A DNA stretch of 41,570 nucleotides, taken from an uncultured Prevotella sp. Its GTDB lineage: Bacteria; Bacteroidota; Bacteroidia; Bacteroidales; Bacteroidaceae. The stretch is from positions 1 to 41,570 of the forward strand of contig ONQB01000027.1 of NCBI GenBank assembly GCA_900319905.1, given 5' to 3'. Under the pieces are notes generated by a model that searched no databases, was not told where the DNA came from, and worked only from the letters and a program-made list of their open reading frames with translations. Positions 33,643 to 41,384 of this stretch are shown here, one piece after another (positions within the stretch are counted from its first letter, which is position 1; each line of letters begins with the position of its first letter). The position numbers and the translations under genes are program-made.

Positions 33643-34077
33643 TCAATCGTTATTCCTATGATTCATCCGACTGATATACGCTAAGTATTGGTCGTAATCG
33701 TAAATGTAATCATTGACATCAAACGGATCTTCGGCCAGCACCAAGCAGACGGCTCCCGAGGAGAAATTCTCCAGCGTTCGCCAGATACCCGTGTCGACAA
33801 ACAACCCCTCATAGGGTCGCGTAAGCATGTACGGCTTGCGCTGACTGCCATTGTCGAGCGTGACAGTGAATGATCCGCTCAAAGCGATAATAAGTTCACG
33901 ACAATGGATGTGTGCATGTCCGCCACGCTCCGCATCTGTCGGGATGTCATAAGTCCAATACACACGGCTGATGCCGAAAGGCAGGTCTTTGAACTGCTCG
34001 GCTACCGTGAGATTACCGCGTGGATCAGCTATCTTCTTCAAGGTGATCATCTCACCTAATTGATTCTTGGTTTCCAT
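33643..34077 (-). CDS. Cupin-type dTDP-4-oxo-6-deoxyhexose 3,4-ketoisomerase (FdtA/QdtA family)
   Basis: The 144-aa protein is a small cupin of the FdtA/WxcM family, which moves the keto group of dTDP-4-keto-6-deoxyglucose from C4 to C3. The family signature is complete: DPRGNLTVAEQ (18-28), PFGISRVYWTYDIP (33-46), ERGGHAHIHCRELIIALSGS (50-69) with the catalytic pair H54 and H56, and a C-terminal DPFDVNDYIYDYDQYL (117-132). Whether the product has galacto (FdtA) or gluco (QdtA) configuration cannot be seen. The gene is the first of the cassette; rmlA and rmlB, which would make the substrate, are not in the window. Confidence 0.88.
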   Translation of the reverse strand: METKNQLGEMITLKKIADPRGNLTVAEQFKDLPFGISRVYWTYDIPTDAERGGHAHIHCRELIIALSGSFTVTLDNGSQRKPYMLTRPYEGLFVDTGIWRTLENFSSGAVCLVLAEDPFDVNDYIYDYDQYLAYISRMNHRNND

Positions 34078-34124
34078 TATCTTATTAACGTATGTGCCCG
34101 GCGATTATTTTATAAAGTGCCACA

Positions 34125-34183
34125 ATGACCGCCGAACGGCCATCCTCGTCATGAATGAGGATTCGGTGTGGTCCGGCGGTCAT
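34125..34183. repeat. Two-part hairpin between purT and the sugar cassette
   Basis: The outer arms ATGACCGCCG (34125-34134) and CGGCGGTCAT (34174-34183) pair perfectly, as do the inner arms ATCCTC (34142-34147) and GAGGAT (34157-34162). There is no T-run after it on the minus strand. It may act as a 3' structure for purT. A further CATCGCA/TGCGATG pair lies at about 34228-34258. No gene is seen in this 195-bp gap. Confidence 0.6.
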
Positions 34184-34272
34184 CAGAAATCAAAACCTCA
34201 GTCGAAGCCTGCCAAGGCACGTCATGGGCATCGCAAGGAGGCAACCCACCCTGCGATGGCCGGTGACTCTGG

Positions 34273-35454
34273 CTACTTCTTCATATAAGGATCAGTGCCC
34301 AGCACCGTCTTAGCCAGACGCTTTGTCTTGTCGCGCAAGGCATTAATGTCGCTTCCTATCTTGTCGTAACATAACACAACACCCATGCGACGTCCCTTAT
34401 GAGCTACAGGCTTACCAAAGATTCGCACACGGGCATGATCCTCAGCGCAGACTTCTTGAAGGTTGTAATCCAGAGGCTGGTCACTTTCAACCGGCGAAAG
34501 TACCACAGCCGAAGCACCATAGTGCTCAAGATGAATGGCAGGAATAGGAAGTCCCATGACTGCACGGAAATGAAGTTCAAACTCACTCAGGTTAGTGCAA
34601 TGGCTCAATGTCACCATGCCCGTATCATGCGGCCGAGGGCTCAGCTCAGAGAAGATGACCTCACCCTTTTTGGTCAGGAAGAACTCGACACCCCAAATGC
34701 CATAACCTGTCAACGACTTGGTTACCTCATCTGCCATGTGCTGTGCCTGTTTCAAAGCCTCGTCGGAAATCTGATAAGGCATCCAACTCTCACGATAGTC
34801 GCCACCCTTCTGTACATGTCCGATAGGCGGGCAGAAAATAGTTGGAGCATTCTTCTGGGTGACGGTCAGCAAAGTAAACTCACTCTCGAAGTCGATAAAC
34901 TCCTCAATAATGACCTCTTTGACGTCGCCACGTCCTTCCTCCATGGCGTCACGGAAGGCTTCTTTCAGCTCTTCATCATTGTGGACATAGCTCTGGCCAT
35001 GACCACTTGATGACATAAGCGGCTTGACCACACATGGGAAGCCGATGGTATCGGCGGCACGCTTGAACTCATCAAACGTCTTGGCATAAAAGTATTTTGC
35101 CGTACGGAGTCCCAGTTCCTTTGCAGCAAGGTCACGGATGGCCCTGCGATTCATGGTGTAGTTGACAGCACGGGCCGAAGGCACCACCTGAATGCCTTGC
35201 TTCTCAAAATCAAACAATCGCTCCGTGCGGATGGCTTCAATCTCCGGCACGATAAGATCGGGCTTGTGTTTCTCTACTGCAGCCGTGAGTGCGTCACCAT
35301 CCAACATGGAGAATACTTCGCATTCATCGGCCACCTGCATGGCGGGTGCTCCTGCGTATTTGTCGCAGGCAATGACATACTGGCCAGCTCGTTTGGCGGC
35401 AATTGTGAATTCCTTGCCCAGTTCGCCTGAGCCCAAAAGCAAAATCCTTTTCAT
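34273..35454 (-). CDS. purT: Formate-dependent phosphoribosylglycinamide formyltransferase
   Basis: ATP-grasp enzyme that formylates GAR from formate and ATP in purine synthesis; cytoplasmic. With the ATG at 35454 ([20 protein letters not shown]) it has 393 aa, one more than E. coli PurT. Features are the N-terminal dinucleotide-like loop GSGELGKE, the ATP-grasp strand [32 protein letters not shown], and the metal site [20 protein letters not shown] with [10 protein letters not shown]. An in-frame start at 35496 adds 14 residues without family support, so it was rejected. It follows the 109-aa ORF (56 bp) in the operon that starts with the MATE gene. Confidence 0.96.
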   Translation of the reverse strand: MKRILLLGSGELGKEFTIAAKRAGQYVIACDKYAGAPAMQVADECEVFSMLDGDALTAAVEKHKPDLIVPEIEAIRTERLFDFEKQGIQVVPSARAVNYTMNRRAIRDLAAKELGLRTAKYFYAKTFDEFKRAADTIGFPCVVKPLMSSSGHGQSYVHNDEELKEAFRDAMEEGRGDVKEVIIEEFIDFESEFTLLTVTQKNAPTIFCPPIGHVQKGGDYRESWMPYQISDEALKQAQHMADEVTKSLTGYGIWGVEFFLTKKGEVIFSELSPRPHDTGMVTLSHCTNLSEFELHFRAVMGLPIPAIHLEHYGASAVVLSPVESDQPLDYNLQEVCAEDHARVRIFGKPVAHKGRRMGVVLCYDKIGSDINALRDKTKRLAKTVLGTDPYMKK

Positions 35455-35510
35455 TATTGTAATTTTAGGTCTAACTGAATCATTGTTTGTATTCACTTAC
35501 CAGAACTTCA

Positions 35511-35840
35511 TCAGCGTTGTGCCTCAATACGCTTGCGCACCAAAGGTGACAGTTGACGCAGCATCATCTGCCATTCGGGGGTGATAGACAGCTTTCTCAC
35601 GTCTCTGTCGACAATCTCCTGTATAGTTTCGGCCGTAACCTTGTATTTGGCAGCCAACTGAGTGATAGGAACCTGCGGCGTCGCGAACAGTCCGTAATAG
35701 GCGTCGATGATGTCCTTGTCGAGTGTGCCAAGCATCGTCAACAGGACATTAAGATTAGCTTTGTCGGCCTGCGATACAAGTAAAGCCGACTGGTGGGCCA
35801 ATTTGAGATAATTATGCAGCGGTTGTGATATCTTATCCAT
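35511..35840 (-). CDS. Small protein of unknown function with HTH-like C-terminal half
   Basis: A 109-aa soluble protein. Residues 1-55 are helical (LHNYLKLAHQSALLVSQADK and onward). Residues 57-85 (VPITQLAAKYKVTAETIQEI) have the spacing of a sigma-region-4 or transposase-type helix-turn-helix. The end is basic (LVRKRIEAQR). I do not recognise a named family. Its placement 11 bp after the phosphoesterase gene and 56 bp before purT points to a real gene in the operon. A DNA-binding role is a guess from the HTH-like segment alone. Confidence 0.6.
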   Translation of the reverse strand: MDKISQPLHNYLKLAHQSALLVSQADKANLNVLLTMLGTLDKDIIDAYYGLFATPQVPITQLAAKYKVTAETIQEIVDRDVRKLSITPEWQMMLRQLSPLVRKRIEAQR

Positions 35841-35851
35841 AATTTGTTGAT

Positions 35852-36358
35852 TTAACGATGAAGTCTTTCTCCAAGCGTTATGACCTCACAGTCCTTAAAG
35901 TCACTCCCATCAATAGTCAGTCGGACCAGCGTACGCTCCTTCTGCCAACCTGTGATGCCAGCGGCCCCAGGGTTGATGTGAAGCAAGCCGAGGGTCTTGT
36001 CGGGCATGATTTTAAGGATGTGGGAGTGGCCCGAGATAAAGAGATTAGGTGGGCTGGCATAGATCATGTTGCGAACCGATGCGTCGTAGCGACCCGGATA
36101 ACCGCCGATGTGCTTCATCAGGACGTCAACATCCTCACATCGGAAGCGCAATACTTCACGGTAACGGGCATGCATGTCCCAGTCATCAATGTTGCCATAG
36201 ACTGCGCGAAATGTAGGCCCCATTGCCTCGAAACGGTCAGCCAGCTCGGTGCTGCCAATATCGCCGACATGCCATATCTCATCGCACTCGCCGAGGTACT
36301 GCTCGTATTTGTCGTCCCAAAAACCGTGAGTGTCACTGATAATACCTATTTTCTTCAT
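35852..36358 (-). CDS. Metallophosphoesterase, YfcE/MJ0936 family
   Basis: A 168-aa calcineurin-like phosphoesterase. The metal-binding blocks are in order: SDTHGFWD (8-15), HVGDIGSTE (30-38), VYGNIDDW (53-60), and the C-terminal SGHSHILKI with NPGAAG following. The usual GDH-type histidine block in the middle reads MKHIGGYPG, where most members have LTHGH; this is a weaker match to metal ligand four and may lower activity or change the substrate. It is shorter than YfcE (184 aa) and closer to archaeal MJ0936 (about 165 aa). It lies 33 bp after the cytidylate-kinase-like gene and 11 bp before the 109-aa ORF. Confidence 0.88.
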   Translation of the reverse strand: MKKIGIISDTHGFWDDKYEQYLGECDEIWHVGDIGSTELADRFEAMGPTFRAVYGNIDDWDMHARYREVLRFRCEDVDVLMKHIGGYPGRYDASVRNMIYASPPNLFISGHSHILKIMPDKTLGLLHINPGAAGITGWQKERTLVRLTIDGSDFKDCEVITLGERLHR

Positions 36359-36391
36359 TACATGTTTTTTTACCAGACTTCGTTTCTATCC

Positions 36392-37018
36392 TTATTCCAT
36401 ACCAAAGCGCTTACGTATGAACATTGCGATAAAACGCTCTGTCTCCTCAATGCCCAGCAGACTGGAATTAATACACAGGTCGTAGCTCTCCGAATGTCCC
36501 CATCGTTTTCCTGTATAGTAATTGTAGTAAGAAGCACGATCATCCTCGCCCCGGCGAATGTATTTGCGGGCAGACGCACGGTCAAGACTGTGACGCTTAC
36601 AAACCCGTTGAATACGATGATCCATATTGGCAGTTATAAAAACACTTACCGTATTCTTCAAGTCGCGCAAGACGTAATCGGCCGTACGACCTACGAACAC
36701 GCAGTTGCCCTCCTTGGCAACTCTGCGTATGGCATCGCTTTGGAACTGGTAGAGACTCTCCTGTGAAAAGTTGTTTTTATAGAAATTGTTCTCCCCGAAA
36801 AGCGGAAGGTGCAAGTGAAACAATGATTTCACAAACCCTTTCTGCTCGTCGTTCTGTTCAAAGAACTTCTCACTGAAGCCACTCTCCTTGGCTGCAAGGT
36901 TGAGTAGTTCCTTATCGTAGAGCTGGCAGTCGAAGTCCTTGGCGAGCATCTTGGCAATTTGCCCGCCACCAGATCCTATCTGTCGACCTATATTGATGAT
37001 GATTGGTTGGTTATTCAT
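36392..37018 (-). CDS. Cytidylate-kinase-like family protein
   Basis: A 208-aa P-loop protein of the cytidylate-kinase-like family, distinct from canonical Cmk. The nucleotide loop is altered: NIGRQIGSGGGQIAKMLAKD (residues 9-28) has GSGGGQ where Cmk has G-x4-GK-S/T, so there is no lysine at the usual place. Other parts are CVFVGRTADYVLRD (central strand and substrate region), RIQRVCKRHSLDRASARKYI (lid-like helices), and YDLCINSSLLGIEETERFIA (the C-terminal strand YDL.IN). Phosphate transfer to an unknown substrate is likely. Its start overlaps the end of the MATE gene by 8 bp, showing translational coupling. Confidence 0.85.
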   Translation of the reverse strand: MNNQPIIINIGRQIGSGGGQIAKMLAKDFDCQLYDKELLNLAAKESGFSEKFFEQNDEQKGFVKSLFHLHLPLFGENNFYKNNFSQESLYQFQSDAIRRVAKEGNCVFVGRTADYVLRDLKNTVSVFITANMDHRIQRVCKRHSLDRASARKYIRRGEDDRASYYNYYTGKRWGHSESYDLCINSSLLGIEETERFIAMFIRKRFGME

Positions 37019-38378
37019 TGTTGATGGTTTTTATCTGTTTTTTTAACCTACCCATATATTTGAACATGATGATATTGGCAACGATAGCTGCCGTGATGTC
37101 GGACGCAGGCAGTGCGTACCACACGCCATCAAGCCCAAAGAACTGAGGCAGGATATAGAGCAAGGGCAACAAGAACAGCAACTGTCTGGACAATGAGAGG
37201 AAGATGCTGACCTTCACCTTTCTTATGCACTGAAAGAAATTGGTGATGACCATCTGACTTCCCACAAAGGGGAAAAACAACATGTCAATGCGAATGGCCT
37301 TAATAGATATCTCGATGAGTGTTGGGTCGGTGGTAAACAGACGGGCGCAATAATAAGGAAGAAACATTGCTATCATCCAGCCTGTGGTCATAATAATCGT
37401 GGCTGACAGAATGGCCAGCTGCAACACCTTTATCAGACGGTCTAACTGCTGGCTGCCATAGTTATAGCCGGCAATAGGCTGCATGCCTTGGTTGACACCA
37501 ATGACAAACATCATGAAGATGGTTGAAATAGCATTGGCAATGCCATAAGAGCCAACCGACAGGTCGCCTCCGTAACGCACCAGCTGGTTGTTCATAAAGA
37601 TAACTATCAGACAAGCACAGAGGTTCATCAAGAAAGGTGATACGCCAACACTGATGATATTGCCGACCAAATCCTTACGCAGCCGATAAATGCCTCGTTT
37701 GAAATGTAATAGCTGCTGTTTGTTCATAAACAGTTTAAGCTGATACATCAAAGCCATGGACTGTGACAAGACCGTTGCGACTGCCGCTCCGCGGATGCCC
37801 CATCCCCACCATAATATAAAGACGGAGTCGAGCAGGATATTCATGAGCACCGTAAAGATAGTAGCGTTCATCGCCTGTCGCGGTTTGCTCGCCGCACGCA
37901 GTACCGCATTCATGCCAAAATACATGTGAGTAACCATATTACCCAACAGGATAATCTGCATGAAACTACGGGCATAGGGTAACGTTTCATTGCTGGCGCC
38001 GAAGAAATAGAGGATAGGGTCAAGGAAAACAAGACAGACCACTGAGAACACAAAGCCGATAAGCAGATTGAGCGTTACAGTGTTGCCCAACAATTGTTCT
38101 GCCGTCTGATAATCCTTCTGACCCAATTTGACAGAGATAGCAGTAGAGGCACCCACACCTACCGCCGCGCCAAAGGCTCCGGAGAGATTCATAAACGGGA
38201 AAGTGATGGCCAAACCTGAGATAGCCATCGGTCCCACCACCTGACCGATAAAAGCACGGTCAATGATGTTGTAAAGGGATGATGCCACCATTGCAACAAT
38301 TGCAGGCAGGGCGTATTGCCTCAACAATTGACCCACCGGCTTGGTTCCTAACGCTAATGTCGCTTTCTTGTTGTCCAT
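37011..38378 (-). CDS. MATE family multidrug/toxin exporter
   Basis: A 455-aa inner-membrane protein with about 12 hydrophobic segments arranged as two six-helix halves, the MATE layout. N-terminal half: PVGQLLRQYALPAIVAMVAS, IIDRAFIGQVVGPMAISGLA (the MATE signature P..I......D..F.G..G), AVGVGASTAISVKLGQKDYQ. C-terminal half: GIANAISTIFMMFVIGVNQG then MQPIAGYNYGSQQ. It exports cationic drugs or metabolites by Na+ or H+ antiport. The ATG at 38378 is chosen because the alternative TTG at 38390 lies inside the -7 box. The 3' end overlaps the cytidylate-kinase-like gene by 8 bp. Confidence 0.93.
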   Translation of the reverse strand: MDNKKATLALGTKPVGQLLRQYALPAIVAMVASSLYNIIDRAFIGQVVGPMAISGLAITFPFMNLSGAFGAAVGVGASTAISVKLGQKDYQTAEQLLGNTVTLNLLIGFVFSVVCLVFLDPILYFFGASNETLPYARSFMQIILLGNMVTHMYFGMNAVLRAASKPRQAMNATIFTVLMNILLDSVFILWWGWGIRGAAVATVLSQSMALMYQLKLFMNKQQLLHFKRGIYRLRKDLVGNIISVGVSPFLMNLCACLIVIFMNNQLVRYGGDLSVGSYGIANAISTIFMMFVIGVNQGMQPIAGYNYGSQQLDRLIKVLQLAILSATIIMTTGWMIAMFLPYYCARLFTTDPTLIEISIKAIRIDMLFFPFVGSQMVITNFFQCIRKVKVSIFLSLSRQLLFLLPLLYILPQFFGLDGVWYALPASDITAAIVANIIMFKYMGRLKKQIKTINNE

Positions 38379-38387
38379 AAGATATTG

Positions 38388-38395
38388 CAAAAGTA
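38388..38395 (-). promoter_or_regulatory. Promoter -7 element of the MATE operon, with a very short leader
   Basis: On the minus strand this reads TACTTTTG, a perfect -7 match. The ATG at 38378 is only 9 bp beyond it, so the mRNA would be leaderless or nearly so. No -33 TTG is clear. It forms one arm of a perfect 11-bp inverted repeat with the xseA -7 element. Confidence 0.6.
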
Positions 38396-38405
38396 AACAA
38401 AATAT

Positions 38406-38436
38406 TTGGCATTTCGCCTTTTTAAACTTACTTTTG
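38406..38436 (+). promoter_or_regulatory. Promoter of xseA-xseB
   Basis: TTG at 38406-38408 and TACTTTTG at 38429-38436 are exactly 20 bp apart. The xseA ATG at 38459 follows 22 bp after the -7 element, preceded by AAAAGG. Confidence 0.78.
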
Positions 38437-38458
38437 CAGAATAAACATCGTTAAAAGG

Positions 38459-39757
38459 ATGCAGAGAGAAGCACTGACACTATATGAACTCAACTCACTC
38501 GTACGCGAAGTGATTGAAAATGTGTTCGACCGCAGCTTCTGGGTGGAAGCTGAGTTGTCGGAGGCACGTGAAGTGCAGGGACATTGCTACATGGAGCTCA
38601 TTCAGAAGAATGACCGCTACGCCACGCCCATCGCCAAGGCTTCTGCCAAATGTTGGCGGAATGTCTGGGGCAAGCTCAAGGTCAAGTTTGAGCAGACCAC
38701 CGGTCAATCCCTACGGGCAGGTATGCAGGTGATGCTAAAGGTAACGGCCAATTTTCATGAGGCCTATGGCTTCTCATGGATTGTGCAGGACATCGACCCC
38801 ACCTACACCTTAGGCGACATGGCACGCAAGCGCATGGAGATTATCCGGCAACTGCAAGAAGAGGGGGTCATCGACATGCAGAAGAGCCTGACACTCCCCA
38901 TGTTTGCACAGCACATTGCCGTCATCTCCAGCGAGGGTGCCGCGGGCTATGGTGACTTCTGCCATCAACTCTTGGATAACGAAGCCGGACTGTGGTTCGA
39001 AACCGAGCTCTTCCCAGCTGTGATGCAGGGCGACCAGGTTGAACCCACGGTCATCGCCGCGCTCGATGCCATTAACGCCCGTCTTGAAGCATTCGATGCG
39101 GTCGTTATCATCAGAGGTGGAGGAGCAACGGCCGATATGAGCGGCTTCGACACACTGAACCTTGCCGAGAACGTGGCTAACTTTCCCTTGCCCATCATTA
39201 CTGGCATTGGTCACGACCGCGACGAGAGCGTGTTAGATATTGTATCGTTCAAACGGGTGAAGACACCAACGGCAGCAGCCGCGTTTCTCGTCGACCACCT
39301 CTCACAGGTGGCCAGCCTTGTTGCCGACTGCCAAAACAGAATCGTCAACGAGGTAACCCACCGCATGGACTTAGCCAAGACAAAACTGCAACGACTGTCG
39401 GAACGCATCCCCAGCCAGTTCTCTCTCGTCAAAGAGCGCCAAAACAATCACATAGACCGCCTGACGACCACCATCAGTACGTTGATGGAGAAGAAACTGC
39501 TGAACGAGCAGTATCGCTTACGTCAACTGACCGATAAACTGCAGCCCTCGGTAGAACGTCGGTGTACCTTTGAGCGAAACCGACTGGAACGGTTGGAACT
39601 TCGTATGAAATCACTCGACCCGGCTCTGCTACTTCGTCGTGGTTATAGCATCACCTTGTTTCATGGCAAGACCGTGCGCGACGCCTCACTGCTAAAGAAA
39701 GGCGATGAACTGGAGACAAGAGTGGCGCAAGGGCGCATCAAGTCGAGGGTGGAGTAG
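38459..39757 (+). CDS. xseA: Exodeoxyribonuclease VII large subunit
   Basis: Catalytic subunit of ExoVII, which degrades single-stranded DNA from both ends to oligonucleotides in repair. The 432-aa protein has the N-terminal OB-fold (LTLYELNSLVREVIENVFDR and FWVEAELSEAREVQGHCYME), the catalytic domain with IAVISSEGAAGYGDFCHQL (about 155-175), VIIRGGGATADMSGFD (about 215-230) and PIITGIGHDRDESVLDIV, and a long coiled-coil C-terminal region (about 285-390) ending in LLRRGYSITL. The order and GHD.D motif are those of the family. It heads an xseA-xseB pair, with the small subunit 69 bp downstream. Confidence 0.96.
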   Translation: MQREALTLYELNSLVREVIENVFDRSFWVEAELSEAREVQGHCYMELIQKNDRYATPIAKASAKCWRNVWGKLKVKFEQTTGQSLRAGMQVMLKVTANFHEAYGFSWIVQDIDPTYTLGDMARKRMEIIRQLQEEGVIDMQKSLTLPMFAQHIAVISSEGAAGYGDFCHQLLDNEAGLWFETELFPAVMQGDQVEPTVIAALDAINARLEAFDAVVIIRGGGATADMSGFDTLNLAENVANFPLPIITGIGHDRDESVLDIVSFKRVKTPTAAAAFLVDHLSQVASLVADCQNRIVNEVTHRMDLAKTKLQRLSERIPSQFSLVKERQNNHIDRLTTTISTLMEKKLLNEQYRLRQLTDKLQPSVERRCTFERNRLERLELRMKSLDPALLLRRGYSITLFHGKTVRDASLLKKGDELETRVAQGRIKSRVE

Positions 39758-39826
39758 GCCGCTGCACCTGGCAAACTCACCATGCAAACAAATACGACGT
39801 AATCAATCCATTATATATAATAAGGT

Positions 39827-40015
39827 ATGGAGAAAATGAAATATGAGCAGGCTGTACATGAACTGGAAACCATCGTACAGCGATTGGAAAACAACGAGCT
39901 CAACCTCGACGAGATGAGCAGTGAACTAAAAAGAGCACAACAACTCATCAAGTTTTGCAAAGACCGACTTACAAAATCGGATGAAGAGATCAAGAAAATA
40001 TTAGAAAACAATTAG
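39827..40015 (+). CDS. xseB: Exodeoxyribonuclease VII small subunit
   Basis: A 62-aa all-helical protein that coats the XseA stalk. It has the family pattern MKYEQAVHELETIVQRLENN (residues 4-23), then ELNLDEMSSELKRAQQLIKF and the final helix KDRLTKSDEEIKKILE. A two-helix antiparallel coiled coil is expected. The length is within the usual 60-85 aa range. The upstream xseA gene and the 69-bp spacing support the call. Confidence 0.95.
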   Translation: MEKMKYEQAVHELETIVQRLENNELNLDEMSSELKRAQQLIKFCKDRLTKSDEEIKKILENN

Positions 40016-40016
40016 A

Positions 40017-40082
40017 TTGTGGCTTGTTTTGTTGCAAATACTAATTAATATTACTACTTTTGCAACAGATTATAAGCCACAA
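40017..40082. promoter_or_regulatory. Nested palindrome enclosing the ilvE promoter
   Basis: Outer arms TTGTGGCTT (40017-40025) and AAGCCACAA (40074-40082) match 9 of 9, and inner arms GTTGCAAA (40031-40038) and TTTGCAAC (40059-40066) match 8 of 8, with nearly the same centre (about 40049). The left inner arm holds the -33 TTG and the right inner arm the end of the -7 box. The symmetry is at DNA level and suggests an operator. Confidence 0.6.
40032..40062 (+). promoter_or_regulatory. Promoter of ilvE
   Basis: TTG at 40032-40034 and TACTTTTG at 40055-40062, 20 bp apart, match the full consensus. The ATG at 40131 lies 68 bp downstream. Confidence 0.8.
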
Positions 40083-40130
40083 CCATTATACGGGTAGAAA
40101 TACAACATAATGCATTTAACAATATAGCGT

Positions 40131-41147
40131 ATGAAAGATTTAGATTGGGAGAATTTGACTTTTGCTTATCGCAAGACCGATTACAACGTTCGTTGTTATT
40201 ACCGCGATGGCAAGTGGGGTGAGATCGAGGTATGCTCAGACGAGTATATCAAACTGCACATGGCAGCCAGCTGTCTTCACTACGGCCAGGAGGCCTTTGA
40301 GGGTCTGAAAGCTTATCGTTGCCCGGACGGCAAGGTACGTATCTTCCGTGTCAAAGACAACGCAGCCCGCTTGCAAAGCACATGCGAGGGTATTGTCATG
40401 CCCAAGGTTCCAACAGAGATGTTTGAGGAAATGGTAAAGAAGGTGGTCCGTCTCAACCAAGACTACATCCCCACCTACGAGAGTGGAGCCACGCTTTACA
40501 TCCGTCCGCTGCTCATCGGCATCACTCCACAGGTGGGCGTCAACCCTGCCAAGGATTACCTCTTCCTGATTTTCGTCACACCGGTGGGTCCTTACTTCAA
40601 GGGTGGATTCCAGTGCAACAAATACGCCATCGTACGCAGTTGGGACCGTGCAGCCCCACTCGGAACCGGTATCTATAAGGTGGGCGGCAACTACGCTGCT
40701 TCTCTGCGTGCGCATACATTTGCTGCCAGCAAGGGTTATGGCTCAGAGTTCTACCTCGATGCCAAGGAAAAGAAGTATGTTGATGAGTGTGGTGCTGCCA
40801 ACTTTTTCGGCATCAAGAACAACACTTACGTCACCCCGAAGAGCACCAGTATTCTGCCGTCAATCACCAACAAGAGCCTCATGCAACTCGCTGAGGACTT
40901 GGGACTGAAGGTGGAGCGCCGACCAATCCCCGAAGAGGAACTGCCTACGTTTGAGGAAGCAGGTGCCTGCGGTACCGCTGCCGTCATCTCACCGATCAGC
41001 GAGCTCGACGACCTTGACACGGGCAAGAAATACAGCTTCGGTGACAAGCCCGGACCATGGTCAACCAAACTCTACAATACGCTTCGTGGTATTCAGTACG
41101 GTACTGTTGAAGACAAACACGGCTGGACAACGGTCGTAATCGAATAA
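40131..41147 (+). CDS. ilvE: Branched-chain amino acid aminotransferase
   Basis: Class IV PLP enzyme that interconverts Leu, Ile and Val with their 2-oxo acids; cytoplasmic. The 338-aa protein is of the longer, eukaryote-like/BCAT type II group. Signature parts are LHYGQEAFEGLKAYR (49-63), TLYIRPLLIGITPQVGVNPA (121-140), the PLP lysine K183 in GTGIYKVGGNYAAS, and EFYLDAKEKKYVDECGAANF followed by FGIK. The C-terminal loop EEAGACGTAAVISPISEL carries the GTAA phosphate-binding motif. It has its own promoter within an unusual palindrome, and ends before a clear terminator. Confidence 0.96.
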   Translation: MKDLDWENLTFAYRKTDYNVRCYYRDGKWGEIEVCSDEYIKLHMAASCLHYGQEAFEGLKAYRCPDGKVRIFRVKDNAARLQSTCEGIVMPKVPTEMFEEMVKKVVRLNQDYIPTYESGATLYIRPLLIGITPQVGVNPAKDYLFLIFVTPVGPYFKGGFQCNKYAIVRSWDRAAPLGTGIYKVGGNYAASLRAHTFAASKGYGSEFYLDAKEKKYVDECGAANFFGIKNNTYVTPKSTSILPSITNKSLMQLAEDLGLKVERRPIPEEELPTFEEAGACGTAAVISPISELDDLDTGKKYSFGDKPGPWSTKLYNTLRGIQYGTVEDKHGWTTVVIE

Positions 41148-41161
41148 TCACCATCATAGTG

Positions 41162-41195
41162 GGGATGCTCTTTGTTATTAAGGGCATCCCTTTTT
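41162..41195 (+). terminator. Rho-independent terminator of ilvE
   Basis: GGGATGC and GCATCCC form the stem around TCTTTGTTATTAAGG, followed by five T at 41191-41195. It lies 15 bp after the ilvE stop codon and overlaps the 3' end of the RHS remnant on the other strand. Confidence 0.85.
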
Positions 41196-41384
41196 GTTTA
41201 CCAGATTACCGGTACTGTCCAAGATTCTCAGTATCCGGTTGCCGTCATATGTGCAGGACAGCGAGTCGACAGTTCCGAAACTGCCGTTGTTGCCCTCGCC
41301 CCGTCTGCAAAGGCCAAGAATGTTTCCGTTACGATCATAGGAAGCCTCTTCTCCATAGCTGTTGTCAGCTGACGAGACAGCCAT
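41178..41384 (-). pseudogene. RHS-repeat (YD-repeat) protein fragment
   Basis: The minus-strand frame reads like the C-terminal YD repeats of a Prevotella RHS protein: SYGEEASYDRNGNILGLCRR, then TYDGNRILRILDSTGNLV. SYDRNGNIL and TYDGNR are the classic RHS repeat anchors. Upstream in the same frame there are TGA and TAG codons right before the ATG, and the related sequence (YAAF..SRYRL) continues in another frame to about 41440, so it is a decayed piece, not a gene. The stop lies inside the ilvE terminator. RHS cores are often broken off as silent cassettes next to toxin genes, but no toxin end is visible here. Confidence 0.6.

Noticed and set aside
34067-34288. 73-aa plus-strand ORF between fdtA-like and purT genes
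   Set aside because: It spans the two-part hairpin and overlaps the ends of both neighbours; nothing supports translation.
35455-35496. Upstream in-frame start for purT
   Set aside because: The added 14 residues have no counterpart in PurT; the ATG at 35454 gives the standard length.
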